Origin: Clostridiales bacterium UBA6386
GTDB taxonomy: Bacteria > Bacillota > Clostridia > Oscillospirales > Oscillospiraceae
Assembly: GCA_002437585.1 (NCBI GenBank)
Contig: DJQM01000041.1
Span: 24,011 to 52,059 of the forward strand
Direction of reading: 5' to 3'
DNA: 28,049 bases
Notes under the pieces: generated by a model
Databases searched by the model: none
Seen by the model: only the letters and a program-made list of their open reading frames with translations
What the model was told of the DNA's origin: nothing
Made by a program: the position numbers and the translations under genes
Shown here: positions 5,998 to 13,092 of the stretch, piece by piece
Position numbering within the stretch: position 1 is the first letter of the stretch
Layout: every line of letters begins with the position of its first letter

Positions 5998-7743
5998 TTA
6001 TTCCTTCTTTTCCGCGTTCAGCTGATCCACCACGATGTCCGGGTAGGGATTGGCAATGACGGTTTTGTAGGTGTGGTAAATGACCATGCCGGGCTTGCCG
6101 CCGGGAATTTTCTTCACCTGCCGCACCTGGGTCATGTCCACAGGCACATTCTGGCCGTCCCCGGTTTCGGAATAGTAGGCGGCCAGCTGGGCGGCCTGGG
6201 TCAGGGTGTCGTCCGGCGGGGTGGTGCCGCCGCAGGAGATGATAACGTGGGAGCCATGCACCTTGCTGGCGTGGCACCAGATGTCGTCCTTCCTGGCCAG
6301 CCGGAAGGCCAGCTCCTCATTCTGCCGGTTGTTCCGTCCCACATAAATGGGGTAGCCGTCGGTGGACTGGAAGCGCATGGGAGAGAGCTTGCCCTGCTTC
6401 GGCCGCTTCCGGCTTCCTTCCTGGCGCAGATAGCCCTGCTCCTGAAGCTCCTGGCGGATTTCCTCCAGCTCCGCATCGGTCTGGGCACGGTTCAGCTCGT
6501 CCAGGACGCTTTGCAGGTAGCTCAGCTCCTCCCGACCCAGGGTCAGCTGATGGGTCAGCTCCTTCTGGGCGTTCTTCATCCGGGTGTAATCCTTGTAGCA
6601 TTTCGCCGCGTTCTGCTGGGGGGAGAGGGTAGGACTCAGGGGAATTTCCACGGGAGCCATGTTCTCGTCGTAAAAGTCCTCGCAGGTAATTTTCGTCTGA
6701 CCCTTGGTGATCCGGTGCAGATTCGCCGTGAGAATGTCCCCCAGCTGGCGCAGCCGCTCCCGGTCGTAGGTGGCCGCCAGCTCCTTTTCCTGAAGCGCCA
6801 TCTTCCGGGTAAGCCTGGTACACAGATTCTGCACGGTTTTGCGCACCGCCTGACCCTTCTGGCGCATGGCGTCCTTCCGATCCCGGAGGGTATAAAAGCC
6901 GTCCAGCAGCGCGGCGAAGGATTCCATTTCCTGGCAGCTTCCGTACTGCCGCAGGGGGCAGAAGGCGTACTGCTTGGGGGTGCCGTCGGGCTGGATGTAG
7001 ACGTAGGGCTTGGGGTGGTTCAGATGCTCCCGGAAGAAAAGCAGCAGCTTTTCCGCCGTATCGTCCACGTTCAGCGCACTGATTCTGGCATCCGTGCTTC
7101 CTGCGGCGAACAACGCCGCCTCCCGGCAAACCAGGGGGGACAGGCCGCCCAGGGTGTCCATGAGCCGGTCGGAGAGCAAATCCGCTCCGGGTCTGGCAAG
7201 GAGGTTACCATAATCCTCAAAATACAGGGGATTTTCCTTGGCCACCGGCTCCGGCTTCTGATAATTCAGCCCCGGCAGAGCAGGTCGGCGGCTGGTTTCG
7301 TCCAGGCCGATCCGCCGCAGGCAGTCCAGTATCCGCCCGTCCGACCCCAGAAGGTACAGGTTGCAGGTCCTGCCCATCAGCTCGGCGGCCAGGGTCTTCC
7401 GGACGGGAAAGCCCATTTCGTCGGTGCAGTCGAAGGCAAAATAGGCCGCCCGCTCCATGGGAATCTGGGTGATCTCCGCCAGCCTGGCTCCCAGAAGGTG
7501 CTTGCGCAGGAGCATACAGAACATGGGCGGCTCCGCCGGGTTTTCCGGAGAAGCGGCGGTCAGATGGAGCCGGGGGGCGGTGGGGTTGGCGGCGAAGAGC
7601 AGCTTTTCCCGGCTGTCCCGACCCCGCAGGTGCAAAATCAGGGTGTCCCGGCTGGGCTGGTGAATTTTGTCCACCCTTGCCCCCAGGCACTTTCCCCGGA
7701 CCTCCGCCAGCACGGCGGAAAGAAAAAACGCGTCAAATGCCAT
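5998..7743 (-). CDS. rqcH: Ribosome quality control protein RqcH (NFACT/FbpA family)
   Basis: This 581-residue NFACT protein is the bacterial Rqc2 homologue. It binds stalled 50S subunits with peptidyl-tRNA and recruits tRNA-Ala to add C-terminal alanine tails as degradation signals. The NFACT-N domain (about 1-200) carries AELMGRTCNLYLL. A helical coiled-coil region spans about 250-440, and the NFACT-R domain (about 455-550) carries DDIWCHASKVHGSHVII. The D97-R98 pair important in B. subtilis aligns by position with E97-R98 here. Older annotations call such proteins fibronectin-binding. It abuts mrnC with no gap, and both probably come from the promoter at 8670-8698. Confidence 0.93.
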   Translation of the reverse strand: MAFDAFFLSAVLAEVRGKCLGARVDKIHQPSRDTLILHLRGRDSREKLLFAANPTAPRLHLTAASPENPAEPPMFCMLLRKHLLGARLAEITQIPMERAAYFAFDCTDEMGFPVRKTLAAELMGRTCNLYLLGSDGRILDCLRRIGLDETSRRPALPGLNYQKPEPVAKENPLYFEDYGNLLARPGADLLSDRLMDTLGGLSPLVCREAALFAAGSTDARISALNVDDTAEKLLLFFREHLNHPKPYVYIQPDGTPKQYAFCPLRQYGSCQEMESFAALLDGFYTLRDRKDAMRQKGQAVRKTVQNLCTRLTRKMALQEKELAATYDRERLRQLGDILTANLHRITKGQTKITCEDFYDENMAPVEIPLSPTLSPQQNAAKCYKDYTRMKNAQKELTHQLTLGREELSYLQSVLDELNRAQTDAELEEIRQELQEQGYLRQEGSRKRPKQGKLSPMRFQSTDGYPIYVGRNNRQNEELAFRLARKDDIWCHASKVHGSHVIISCGGTTPPDDTLTQAAQLAAYYSETGDGQNVPVDMTQVRQVKKIPGGKPGMVIYHTYKTVIANPYPDIVVDQLNAEKKE

Positions 7744-8148
7744 TTACGCATCCTCCATGACCAGGTGGAACAGCTCGTTCAGCCGGTCGGTCTGCCCCGC
7801 CAGATACAGCGCGCCAAAGAGAGCCTCCAGGCCGGTGGCCTTGGCGTACTGGGCGGGGGTAGCCGACTTGGGCACCGCGTGAACGTGGGCGTTTTTCCCC
7901 CGACGGTAATAGGCGGTCTCCTCCTCGGTCAGGTGCGGCAGGAGCTTATCCACGAATTTTGCCTGAGCCGTGGCCTTCACCAGGGCGATGGTGTCCCGGT
8001 GGAGCCGGTCAACGGTGGTCTCCCCCTTGGCGCACAGATAGCCCCGGCAGAGGATTTCAAAGACGCAATCTCCCATGTGGGCAAGTCCCAGATTGGAAAT
8101 GGCGTCGATCTCCTGCTTGGTCAGATTCATTCGGAAATAGTTTTCCAT
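7744..8148 (-). CDS. mrnC: Mini-ribonuclease III
   Basis: This 134-residue protein is the RNase III catalytic domain without a double-stranded-RNA-binding domain. In B. subtilis it matures 23S rRNA. The signature GLAHMGDCVFE (residues 21-31, with the metal-binding D27) and the C-terminal GLEALFGALYLAG are both present. I chose the ATG at 8148 because GAGGG lies five bases upstream; a frame extended to 8181 has no site. The start overlaps the end of the upstream membrane-protein gene by 22 bases, indicating coupled translation. Confidence 0.92.
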   Translation of the reverse strand: MENYFRMNLTKQEIDAISNLGLAHMGDCVFEILCRGYLCAKGETTVDRLHRDTIALVKATAQAKFVDKLLPHLTEEETAYYRRGKNAHVHAVPKSATPAQYAKATGLEALFGALYLAGQTDRLNELFHLVMEDA

Positions 8149-8633
8149 AATTTCCCTCGATTTACCAGAAATTGGGCGCAAAGCCCGGTAAAGCAGCCGG
8201 TCACGATGCTCACGGCGATCATCACCGGCAGGTAAACCAGCAGTCCCGGAGTACCTGTCACCAGCACCGCCATGGCCATCTGGCCGATGCTGTGGGCAAC
8301 GGCTCCCAGAGCTCCCGCCACCCAGAGCTGATTTTTTTTCAAAATTTTCCGCAGGCCGATGGTCACGGCAATGGCCAGTGCTCCCCCGGCGGCGGAATAG
8401 AGGATGGTGCTGAAATTCCCGGCGAACACCGCCCCCAGGAAAATCCGGGCGGCCAGAACCAGGCAGCCGTCCTTGGCTCCCAGGGCGTAGACCGTGAACA
8501 CCGTGACGATGTTGGCAAGCCCCAGCTTGATACCGGGAATGGGAACCAACGCCGGGATCTGCGCCTCCACCAGGAAGATGGTCAGGGCAATGGCCGTCAG
8601 CAGCGCCAGCCGGGTGATTCTCTTTGTTTCCAC
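8127..8633 (-). CDS. Gx transporter / heptaprenyl diphosphate synthase component I-like membrane protein
   Basis: This hydrophobic protein of 168 residues has about five transmembrane helices and the glycine-rich IPGIKLGLANIVTVF segment of the Hpre_diP_synt_I/Gx transporter family. Such proteins resemble ECF-type substrate-binding subunits. Their substrate is unknown, and the prenyl synthase name is inherited from old annotation. I prefer the GTG start at 8633 because AAAGGCGG lies seven bases upstream. An in-frame ATG at 8651 lacks a good site. It leads the operon with mrnC and rqcH. Confidence 0.8.
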   Translation of the reverse strand: METKRITRLALLTAIALTIFLVEAQIPALVPIPGIKLGLANIVTVFTVYALGAKDGCLVLAARIFLGAVFAGNFSTILYSAAGGALAIAVTIGLRKILKKNQLWVAGALGAVAHSIGQMAMAVLVTGTPGLLVYLPVMIAVSIVTGCFTGLCAQFLVNRGKLWKTISE

Positions 8634-8669
8634 AGTGTCGCCGCCTTTCATGCGCTTTTCAACGGTTAT

Positions 8670-8698
8670 AAAATAACAGATTTTGCTGGAAAAGTAAA
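8670..8698 (-). promoter_or_regulatory. Promoter of the Gx transporter-mrnC-rqcH operon
   Basis: On the minus strand TTTACT (8693-8698), 17 bases, then TATTTT (8670-8675). A moderate match, placed about 37 bases before the GTG start. Confidence 0.5.
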
Positions 8699-8706
8699 GG
8701 GAAAGC

Positions 8707-8735
8707 TTGCATTGCCCGGTGCCAGCTGGTATACT
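8707..8735 (+). promoter_or_regulatory. Promoter of the C39/SleB-like gene
   Basis: TTGCAT (8707-8712), 17 bases, TATACT (8730-8735). Transcription would start near 8742, giving a leader of about 160 nucleotides that contains all the structures at 8747-8900. Confidence 0.65.
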
Positions 8736-8746
8736 GATACTGTTTT

Positions 8747-8900
8747 CTGATTAAAATCTTGATTTTAATCAGAAAGGCACCGCCTAACGGCGTTGCCTGT
8801 TTTGTGATTGATAAGGAAAGAAATCACAAAACAAGTCTCATAGGAACTCCATGCCCTTCGGGCAATGAAAATCTTTTTGAAAGATTTTAATTGGAGTTCC
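8747..8900 (+). promoter_or_regulatory. Structured 5' leader with ribosome-binding site in a three-way junction
   Basis: Four structures follow one another. First is a perfect 12-base stem (8747-8758 with 8761-8772). Second is a hairpin at 8775-8798 with one mismatch. Third is a perfect 12-base stem (8798-8809 with 8822-8833). Fourth is a junction closed by nine perfect pairs, GGAACTCCA (8843-8851) with TGGAGTTCC (8892-8900), enclosing hairpins at 8852-8864 and 8868-8888. The ribosome-binding site GGAG (8893-8896) lies inside the closing stem. It matches no riboswitch class I can recognise. Confidence 0.7.
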
Positions 8901-8902
8901 GT

Positions 8903-10051
8903 ATGAAAGAAAATCGACGAAATTTCCCGAAAGGCGTACCCAACGTGAAGAAAAAATGGATTCTCGCCCCAGTGCTTCTGTGCCTGCTTTCCGCCCTCAT
9001 CGGCTTCGGTCTGGGCTTCCGCGCTGCCCCTGTGGAGACGGCGGCGGAGACGGTGGCTGAAACCGCCGCCACGGAGCCGGAGACCGTCCCGGAGACCACC
9101 CAGGCGGAGACGGAGCCGCCCCGGCAGACCATCGATGCCGTGCCCCAATACTACCAGACGGACTACCCCTATCTGAAATTCGGAAGCTCCGGCGGCACCA
9201 TCGCCACCTCCGGATGCAGCCTGACGAGCCTTGCCATGGTGGCAAGCTACATGACCGACCACGAGTACACCCCGGATCAGCTGGTGTACCACTTTGACAA
9301 GGACGGCCTGAACAACGTGGAGAAGCTGGAGCAGGCGGCGCAGGCTCTTCACCTGCCCTACGAAAAAAACTTCGACTTTTCCGTCACCCGGAAGGCTCTG
9401 GAGGAAGGAAAGGTGGTCATCGTGCTGGAGAACGAAAAGTCGGATTTCACCACCGGCCAGCACTTCATCGTCCTGACCGGGCTGAATGAAAACGGGAAAA
9501 TTCTCATCAACGACCCCTTCCGACCCAACTATTATAAGGAGGAATTGCAGCCCGGCTGGGAAAACGGCTTTACGGACTACGCCATCACCAAGGGCTACGC
9601 CGGAGCCTGGGTCTTCGACAAGTCCGCCATGCCCCAGGATATGGAGCTGTACGACGCTTCCAAGCCGGAGACTCCCCAGACCCGGTATACCGGCTACGAG
9701 CTGGACGACGAGGACGTCCGGCTTCTGGCCGCCTACGTCTGGGCGCAGGCTCGGAACAAGTCGGAAAAGGTGCAGCAGGCAGTGGCGGAGGTGGCTCTGA
9801 ACCGGCTGACCAGTCCCTATTGGGGCAACACGATCCGGGACATCGTCTACGGCATGAAGGGCATCCACCGGAACTTTTCCGCCGCCCAGCCCACCATGGC
9901 TCAGTACCGAGCCATTCACGCCGCCATGTACGGCTCCTACATTCTGCCGAAGGAAGTCTACTACTTCCGACCCTGGGAATATGACGGGGACGATATGTGG
10001 GGCTCCATCGCCGGATTCTACTTCTCCTATTGGTTCCCGGTGGAGGAATAA
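8903..10051 (+). CDS. Exported C39-like peptidase fused to a SleB-like hydrolase domain
   Basis: This 382-residue protein has one N-terminal membrane/signal segment (about 19-39) and a Glu/Thr/Ala-rich linker (about 43-75). A C39-type papain-like domain follows (about 78-245, with C105, H187 and D204 in ATSGCSLTSL, GQHFIVLTG and INDPF). A C-terminal region (about 270-382) resembles the SleB/CwlJ cell-wall hydrolase fold (LLAAYVWAQARN...AVAEVALNRL). The glutamate expected in the family's AEAR motif is Q282 here, so the second domain may be inactive. ATG 8903 is six bases after GGAG. Likely substrates are cell-wall peptides or glycans. This is inferred. Confidence 0.75.
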   Translation: MKENRRNFPKGVPNVKKKWILAPVLLCLLSALIGFGLGFRAAPVETAAETVAETAATEPETVPETTQAETEPPRQTIDAVPQYYQTDYPYLKFGSSGGTIATSGCSLTSLAMVASYMTDHEYTPDQLVYHFDKDGLNNVEKLEQAAQALHLPYEKNFDFSVTRKALEEGKVVIVLENEKSDFTTGQHFIVLTGLNENGKILINDPFRPNYYKEELQPGWENGFTDYAITKGYAGAWVFDKSAMPQDMELYDASKPETPQTRYTGYELDDEDVRLLAAYVWAQARNKSEKVQQAVAEVALNRLTSPYWGNTIRDIVYGMKGIHRNFSAAQPTMAQYRAIHAAMYGSYILPKEVYYFRPWEYDGDDMWGSIAGFYFSYWFPVEE

Positions 10052-10076
10052 AGCTGAGGCGGCCACGGAAAGCCTT

Positions 10077-10231
10077 GGATTCTCAAAAAGCAGAGACTTT
10101 CGCATTGCTTTTCGTCTCCCGGAGACTTTTGGTACTGTTCCCTCCGGGGGGCAATTTTCTTGTCCCGGCAAGAAAATGGATAAGAAGCCGGCTCAAGGGG
10201 CGCTGCCGAAAAGCCGCCCCCTTGAGAATCC
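10077..10231. repeat. Possible small element with 10-bp terminal inverted repeats
   Basis: GGATTCTCAA (10077-10086) and TTGAGAATCC (10222-10231) are perfect inverted repeats 155 bases end to end. Inside are hairpins TTTTCTTG/CAAGAAAA (about 10155-10176) and CTCAAGGGGCG/CGCCCCCTTGAG (about 10194-10228). No target-site duplication is obvious. Confidence 0.45.
10122..10154 (+). repeat. Repeat B, copy 2
   Basis: GAGACTTTTGGT, a short variable part, then CCCTCCGGGG and GGCAA. It matches 18236-18263 in the same orientation and 1-32 inverted. Confidence 0.65.
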
Positions 10232-10329
10232 CCCGGCCGCACCGCCGAGAGTGCGTCAGAATATTTCAGCCCACTGTCAGCGCGTTTATCGGAAGTGCTC
10301 ATATAAGCTACAGATTCTTTAATAAGCGA

Positions 10330-10361
10330 AACAAGGCGGCCGCAACAGCGGCCGCCTTGTT
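10330..10361. terminator. Terminator of the minus-strand C39 gene
   Basis: A 14-base perfect GC-rich stem (10330-10343 with 10348-10361) with loop AACA, ending one base before the stop codon of the minus-strand gene. It also faces the upstream plus-strand gene. Confidence 0.75.
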
Positions 10362-10362
10362 G

Positions 10363-11148
10363 TTACACGCTCAGCTCCCAGATGTTGCGGATCTGAGGCT
10401 CCAGCTCCTCATACGTCCACAGCCGTTCCGAACGGACGCGGCTGTTGGGGTCGTTGACCCGGAAGGCCTCCCCGTCCCAGCCGGTGAGCACGATGTAATG
10501 ACCGGAGGAGGTGAAGTCCCCCTGACCCAGAGCCAGGATCACCGGGTGTCCGGCCTCCACCGCCTTGGTCATTTTCCCCTTGACCAGGGGCAGCTCCTGA
10601 ACCTTCAGCCCCAGCTTCACCCCACCCTCGCTGATGAGCGTCCAGGAGGAGCCGTAGCCGGAGGCGTAATAGCCGTTTTGGGCGGAAAACGCCGCCACGT
10701 CCTTGGGATTGAAGCGTTCCTCGCCGGTGAGATAGTACCCGGCCATGGCAAGGCAGGTAGGGCCGCATCCGGTCTGGCCGATGCAGCCGCTGCCGTAGGG
10801 TTCATAGCCCCACATGGGATCCCACTGCAAAAACAGCGGCACACTTTCCCGACTGTAGCCGGACAAATCCACCGGAATTTCCTGCCGGGTGGGGTAATTC
10901 AGTACAAAATCCCGGGTTTCCGGGTTGATTTCCAGAAGTGCGATCAAATCCTTGGGGTAGCTGCCGTAGGGAATCTTGTGTTTCTCGGCGTAGGCGTGGA
11001 CTTCCCGCTCCGCCGCCGTGGGAGTGCCCTGCTGATACTCAATTTCCCGGTAAAGGTTGTAGATGGGTTGTCTTCCCACCGTACCCGCGAGGATGGCCAG
11101 CATCCCCATGATCGCCAGCACCCACAGCCCCTTTTTCACCTTCGTCAT
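10363..11148 (-). CDS. Exported C39-family cysteine peptidase-like protein
   Basis: This 261-residue protein has an N-terminal membrane or signal segment (about 7-25) and a C39-like papain-fold domain. Its likely triad is C128 (QTGCGPTCLAM), H217 (SGHYIVLTGW) and D233 (VNDPNS). No ABC transporter is fused or adjacent, so this is the stand-alone C39_2 type and not a bacteriocin exporter. It faces and resembles the peptidase domain of the gene ending at 10051, suggesting old duplication. ATG 11148 lies behind AAAAGGAGGG. The ribosome-binding site is part of a perfect inverted repeat (11154-11192). Confidence 0.8.
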   Translation of the reverse strand: MTKVKKGLWVLAIMGMLAILAGTVGRQPIYNLYREIEYQQGTPTAAEREVHAYAEKHKIPYGSYPKDLIALLEINPETRDFVLNYPTRQEIPVDLSGYSRESVPLFLQWDPMWGYEPYGSGCIGQTGCGPTCLAMAGYYLTGEERFNPKDVAAFSAQNGYYASGYGSSWTLISEGGVKLGLKVQELPLVKGKMTKAVEAGHPVILALGQGDFTSSGHYIVLTGWDGEAFRVNDPNSRVRSERLWTYEELEPQIRNIWELSV

Positions 11149-11153
11149 ACAAA

Positions 11154-11192
11154 TTCCCTCCTTTTGTGACATTGTACCACAAAAGGAGGGAA
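11154..11192 (-). promoter_or_regulatory. 15-bp perfect inverted repeat at the start of the C39 gene
   Basis: TTCCCTCCTTTTGTG (11154-11168) pairs perfectly with 11178-11192 across a nine-base centre. On the minus strand the downstream arm contains the AAGGAGGG ribosome-binding site, and the centre contains a TACAAT that could be a -10. It is either an operator or an RNA hairpin that hides the ribosome-binding site. Confidence 0.65.
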
Positions 11193-11222
11193 AAGTCTTT
11201 AGGTTATTTTTAAGATTAGGAT

Positions 11223-11325
11223 ACGGATTGCCACACCAGTGTTGCGCTACATTATGGTATGACTGCCACCGGCAGTCATTATAATTCTGATTCGCTGCGC
11301 GGAGCACCACTGGTTCGCAATGACA
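11223..11325 (+). repeat. Repeat A, copy 3 (rearranged)
   Basis: The REP-like arms (ACGGATTGCCACACCAGTG at 11223-11241 and CACTGGTTCGCAATGACA at 11308-11325) flank the inner module around GACTGCCACCGGCAGTC. In copy 1 the inner module lies before the REP hairpin, not within it. Confidence 0.7.
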
Positions 11326-11368
11326 ATGTTCTATTCAAATGCACAACACTGTCAATCAGCTCTCTCGG

Positions 11369-11836
11369 TCATCGAATTTTCTTCCCATTGAGAACGGCTT
11401 CTGCCAGCTCGTCCCCGTGGTAGCGCAGGGTCAGAAGGAAGAAGGGAGCGTTCTGCCACAGCAGGTCGAGAAAAATCTGATCGCCCTCCCACTTGGGAAG
11501 CCCATTCAGAAATTCCCGGCTGACCCACCGCAGATCCCCCTCCGGGCAGTCCGCCAGTTCCCCCGCAAAGCCGTCGGCGGTGAACAGGTACATGTACTCG
11601 CCCTGGCAGGTGTCGTTCAGGAACGTCACCACCCCCCGGCACTGCCAGCTGGTCAGCGTCAGCCCCGTTTCCTCCTTGGCTTCCCGCAGAAGACACGCCT
11701 CCGGGCTTTCGTTTTCCTCGAACTTGCCGCCGATGCCGATCCACTTATCGTGGTTGATGTCGTTCTTTTTCTTCACCCGGTGGAGCATCAGCACCTCATT
11801 TCCACGGGTGACATAACATAGGGTCGTATTAAGCAT
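11369..11836 (-). CDS. NUDIX hydrolase, MutT/8-oxo-dGTP diphosphatase-like
   Basis: This 155-residue protein has a complete Nudix box at residues 37-59: G37, E43, R51-E52, E55-E56, G58. That matches the pattern of Mg-dependent nucleoside diphosphate-X hydrolases. The remainder resembles the 8-oxo-dGTPase group of Firmicutes, so oxidised-nucleotide clean-up is a likely role. Nudix substrates are not reliably read from sequence. The start overlaps the stop of the lipid kinase gene by eight bases, so it is the second gene of that operon. Repeat A copy 3 lies 43 bases downstream. Confidence 0.88.
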   Translation of the reverse strand: MLNTTLCYVTRGNEVLMLHRVKKKNDINHDKWIGIGGKFEENESPEACLLREAKEETGLTLTSWQCRGVVTFLNDTCQGEYMYLFTADGFAGELADCPEGDLRWVSREFLNGLPKWEGDQIFLDLLWQNAPFFLLTLRYHGDELAEAVLNGKKIR

Positions 11837-12734
11837 CGGCCTTTTTCCCCTGAATCAGGTGGATGGCGTGGTGCAGGTTCTCCACCTCCACCACCGCATG
11901 ACCCTCCTCCTTTTCCCCGTCCAGAGACCAGGCCATGGTGGGGTCAGCCTCCACCCGGATGTGGCTGGCGGAACGGAAGGTAATCATTTCGCAGTTATAG
12001 TCCTGGGACTGGACAGCCCGAAGGCACTCAGAAAGCTCCGCGAAGCTTCTGGGCATCCGCACCAGCATGACCTCGAACAGGCCGTCGCCCATGTCCACCT
12101 GCTCCGGATCCAGGGTCAGGATGCCGCCGATGGAGGTGGAATTGCAGATGGCGCCGAAAAGGAAGTCGTCCTCCACGATCTCCCCGTCAATGTCCATGCG
12201 GATATGCTCGTTGCGGATCTGGGAAAGCTCGGAAATGCCGCCGAGGACATAGGCCGTGTGTCCCAGGGCGTTCTTGATGTTCTGGGGCACAATGTAGCTG
12301 GAGCGGGTGAAGGCGCCGAAGGAGGCTACATAGGAAAAGTACCGCGCTCCGAACCGGCCGGCGTCGTAGGTGTGAACCTCACCGCCCAGAATGTCCTTGG
12401 CCGCCTGCACCGGATTGTGAGAAAGACCCAGGGAGGCGGCGAAATCGTTGGTGGTACCCGTGGGGATATAGCCCAGAGGGGTCTGAACCCCCGCCCGGAG
12501 CAGTCCCGTAATGGTCTCGTTCAGGGTGCCGTCGCCGCCGCAGCAGACCACCAGGTCAACGTCCCCGCCCAGGGCTTGCGCCGCCCGGGTGGCCGCGCCG
12601 GTTCCGGTGGTCATCACGGTATGCATATCGTACCCCGCCTGGCTGAACAGCAGCAGAATGTCCGGCAGCACCCGGTTGGCCCGCTTCTGCCCGGCGAAGG
12701 GATTCATGATAAACAGCATGGTTTTCACGTTCAA
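11829..12734 (-). CDS. Diacylglycerol kinase-family lipid kinase (YegS/BmrU/DgkB-like)
   Basis: This 301-residue protein has the DAGK catalytic domain with GGDGT at residues 66-70 and PTGTTNDFA near 92-100. The C-terminal beta domain typical of YegS/DgkB follows. It phosphorylates a lipid such as diacylglycerol at the inner membrane face; the exact lipid is unknown. The start is a TTG at 12734 behind AAAGGA with eight bases between. It is co-transcribed with the NUDIX gene from the promoter at 12794-12821. Confidence 0.9.
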   Translation of the reverse strand: MNVKTMLFIMNPFAGQKRANRVLPDILLLFSQAGYDMHTVMTTGTGAATRAAQALGGDVDLVVCCGGDGTLNETITGLLRAGVQTPLGYIPTGTTNDFAASLGLSHNPVQAAKDILGGEVHTYDAGRFGARYFSYVASFGAFTRSSYIVPQNIKNALGHTAYVLGGISELSQIRNEHIRMDIDGEIVEDDFLFGAICNSTSIGGILTLDPEQVDMGDGLFEVMLVRMPRSFAELSECLRAVQSQDYNCEMITFRSASHIRVEADPTMAWSLDGEKEEGHAVVEVENLHHAIHLIQGKKADA

Positions 12735-12758
12735 TCAAACCGTCCTTTGATGAAATCG

Positions 12759-12778
12759 GCTCCGTGACACGGAGCCTG
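12759..12778 (-). terminator. Hairpin between the cassette and the kinase operon
   Basis: GGCTCCGTG with a short loop and CGGAGCC form a GC-rich stem after the sigma-like gene. The T tract is poor, so it may only attenuate. Confidence 0.4.
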
Positions 12779-12783
12779 CAATC

Positions 12784-13092
12784 CTATTTGAGTATTATAC
12801 CATTTTTTCCGGATTTCGCAAGCTTTTGCCGAAGCTTCCCCGGGGAGTTCACGATTTTTTTACATTCCCTCGGATCGAGAAGCAGGAACCGCCAGATTCG
12901 CTCCAATGCCCGCGCCAGGGTGCGGTAAACCGTGCTGGGGGCGACGCCCCGCTCCCGGGCGATTTCCGTCATGGTCATGCCGCCCATATAGTAGTCCACC
13001 AGGGTCTGCCGCTGCAATTCGCTCAGCTCCCGCTCCATGATGAGCTTCACCAGCTCCAGCTTGCCCTGGGTATCAGAGGGTATATTTCTCAC
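12784..13092 (-). CDS. Sigma-70 region 4-like helix-turn-helix protein
   Basis: This 102-residue protein has an N-terminal half shaped like sigma-70 region 4 (LSELQRQTLVDYYMGG...TEIARERGVAPSTVYRTLARALERI). It has a basic C-terminal tail and no region 2. Such stand-alone proteins occur in prophages and integrative elements as late-gene activators, and also in chromosomal regulators. The start is GTG 13092, about ten bases after AAGGGGG, overlapping the end of the gene before it by 20 bases. It is the last of three coupled small genes. The DNA target is unknown. Confidence 0.7.
   Translation of the reverse strand: MRNIPSDTQGKLELVKLIMERELSELQRQTLVDYYMGGMTMTEIARERGVAPSTVYRTLARALERIWRFLLLDPRECKKIVNSPGKLRQKLAKSGKNGIILK
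12794..12821 (-). promoter_or_regulatory. Promoter of the kinase-NUDIX operon
   Basis: On the minus strand TTGCGA (12816-12821), 16 bases, TATAAT (12794-12799). It lies inside the 3' end of the sigma-like gene. Confidence 0.65.

Larger units (their letters stand above)
10052..10362. other. Intergenic region with repeats between convergent genes
   Basis: No gene is seen. The region holds a possible terminal-inverted-repeat element (10077-10231), repeat B copy 2 (10122-10154) and the terminator at 10330-10361. Confidence 0.7.

Noticed and set aside
5863..8235. A 790-codon open frame on the plus strand
   Set aside because: It lies opposite rqcH, mrnC and part of the Gx transporter gene, has low-complexity Gly/Val/His composition and no ribosome-binding site. 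It is a shadow of GC-rich codons.
10363..11148. Bacteriocin-processing ABC transporter based on the C39 domain
   Set aside because: No transmembrane ABC domain, ATPase or double-glycine leader peptide is present nearby.
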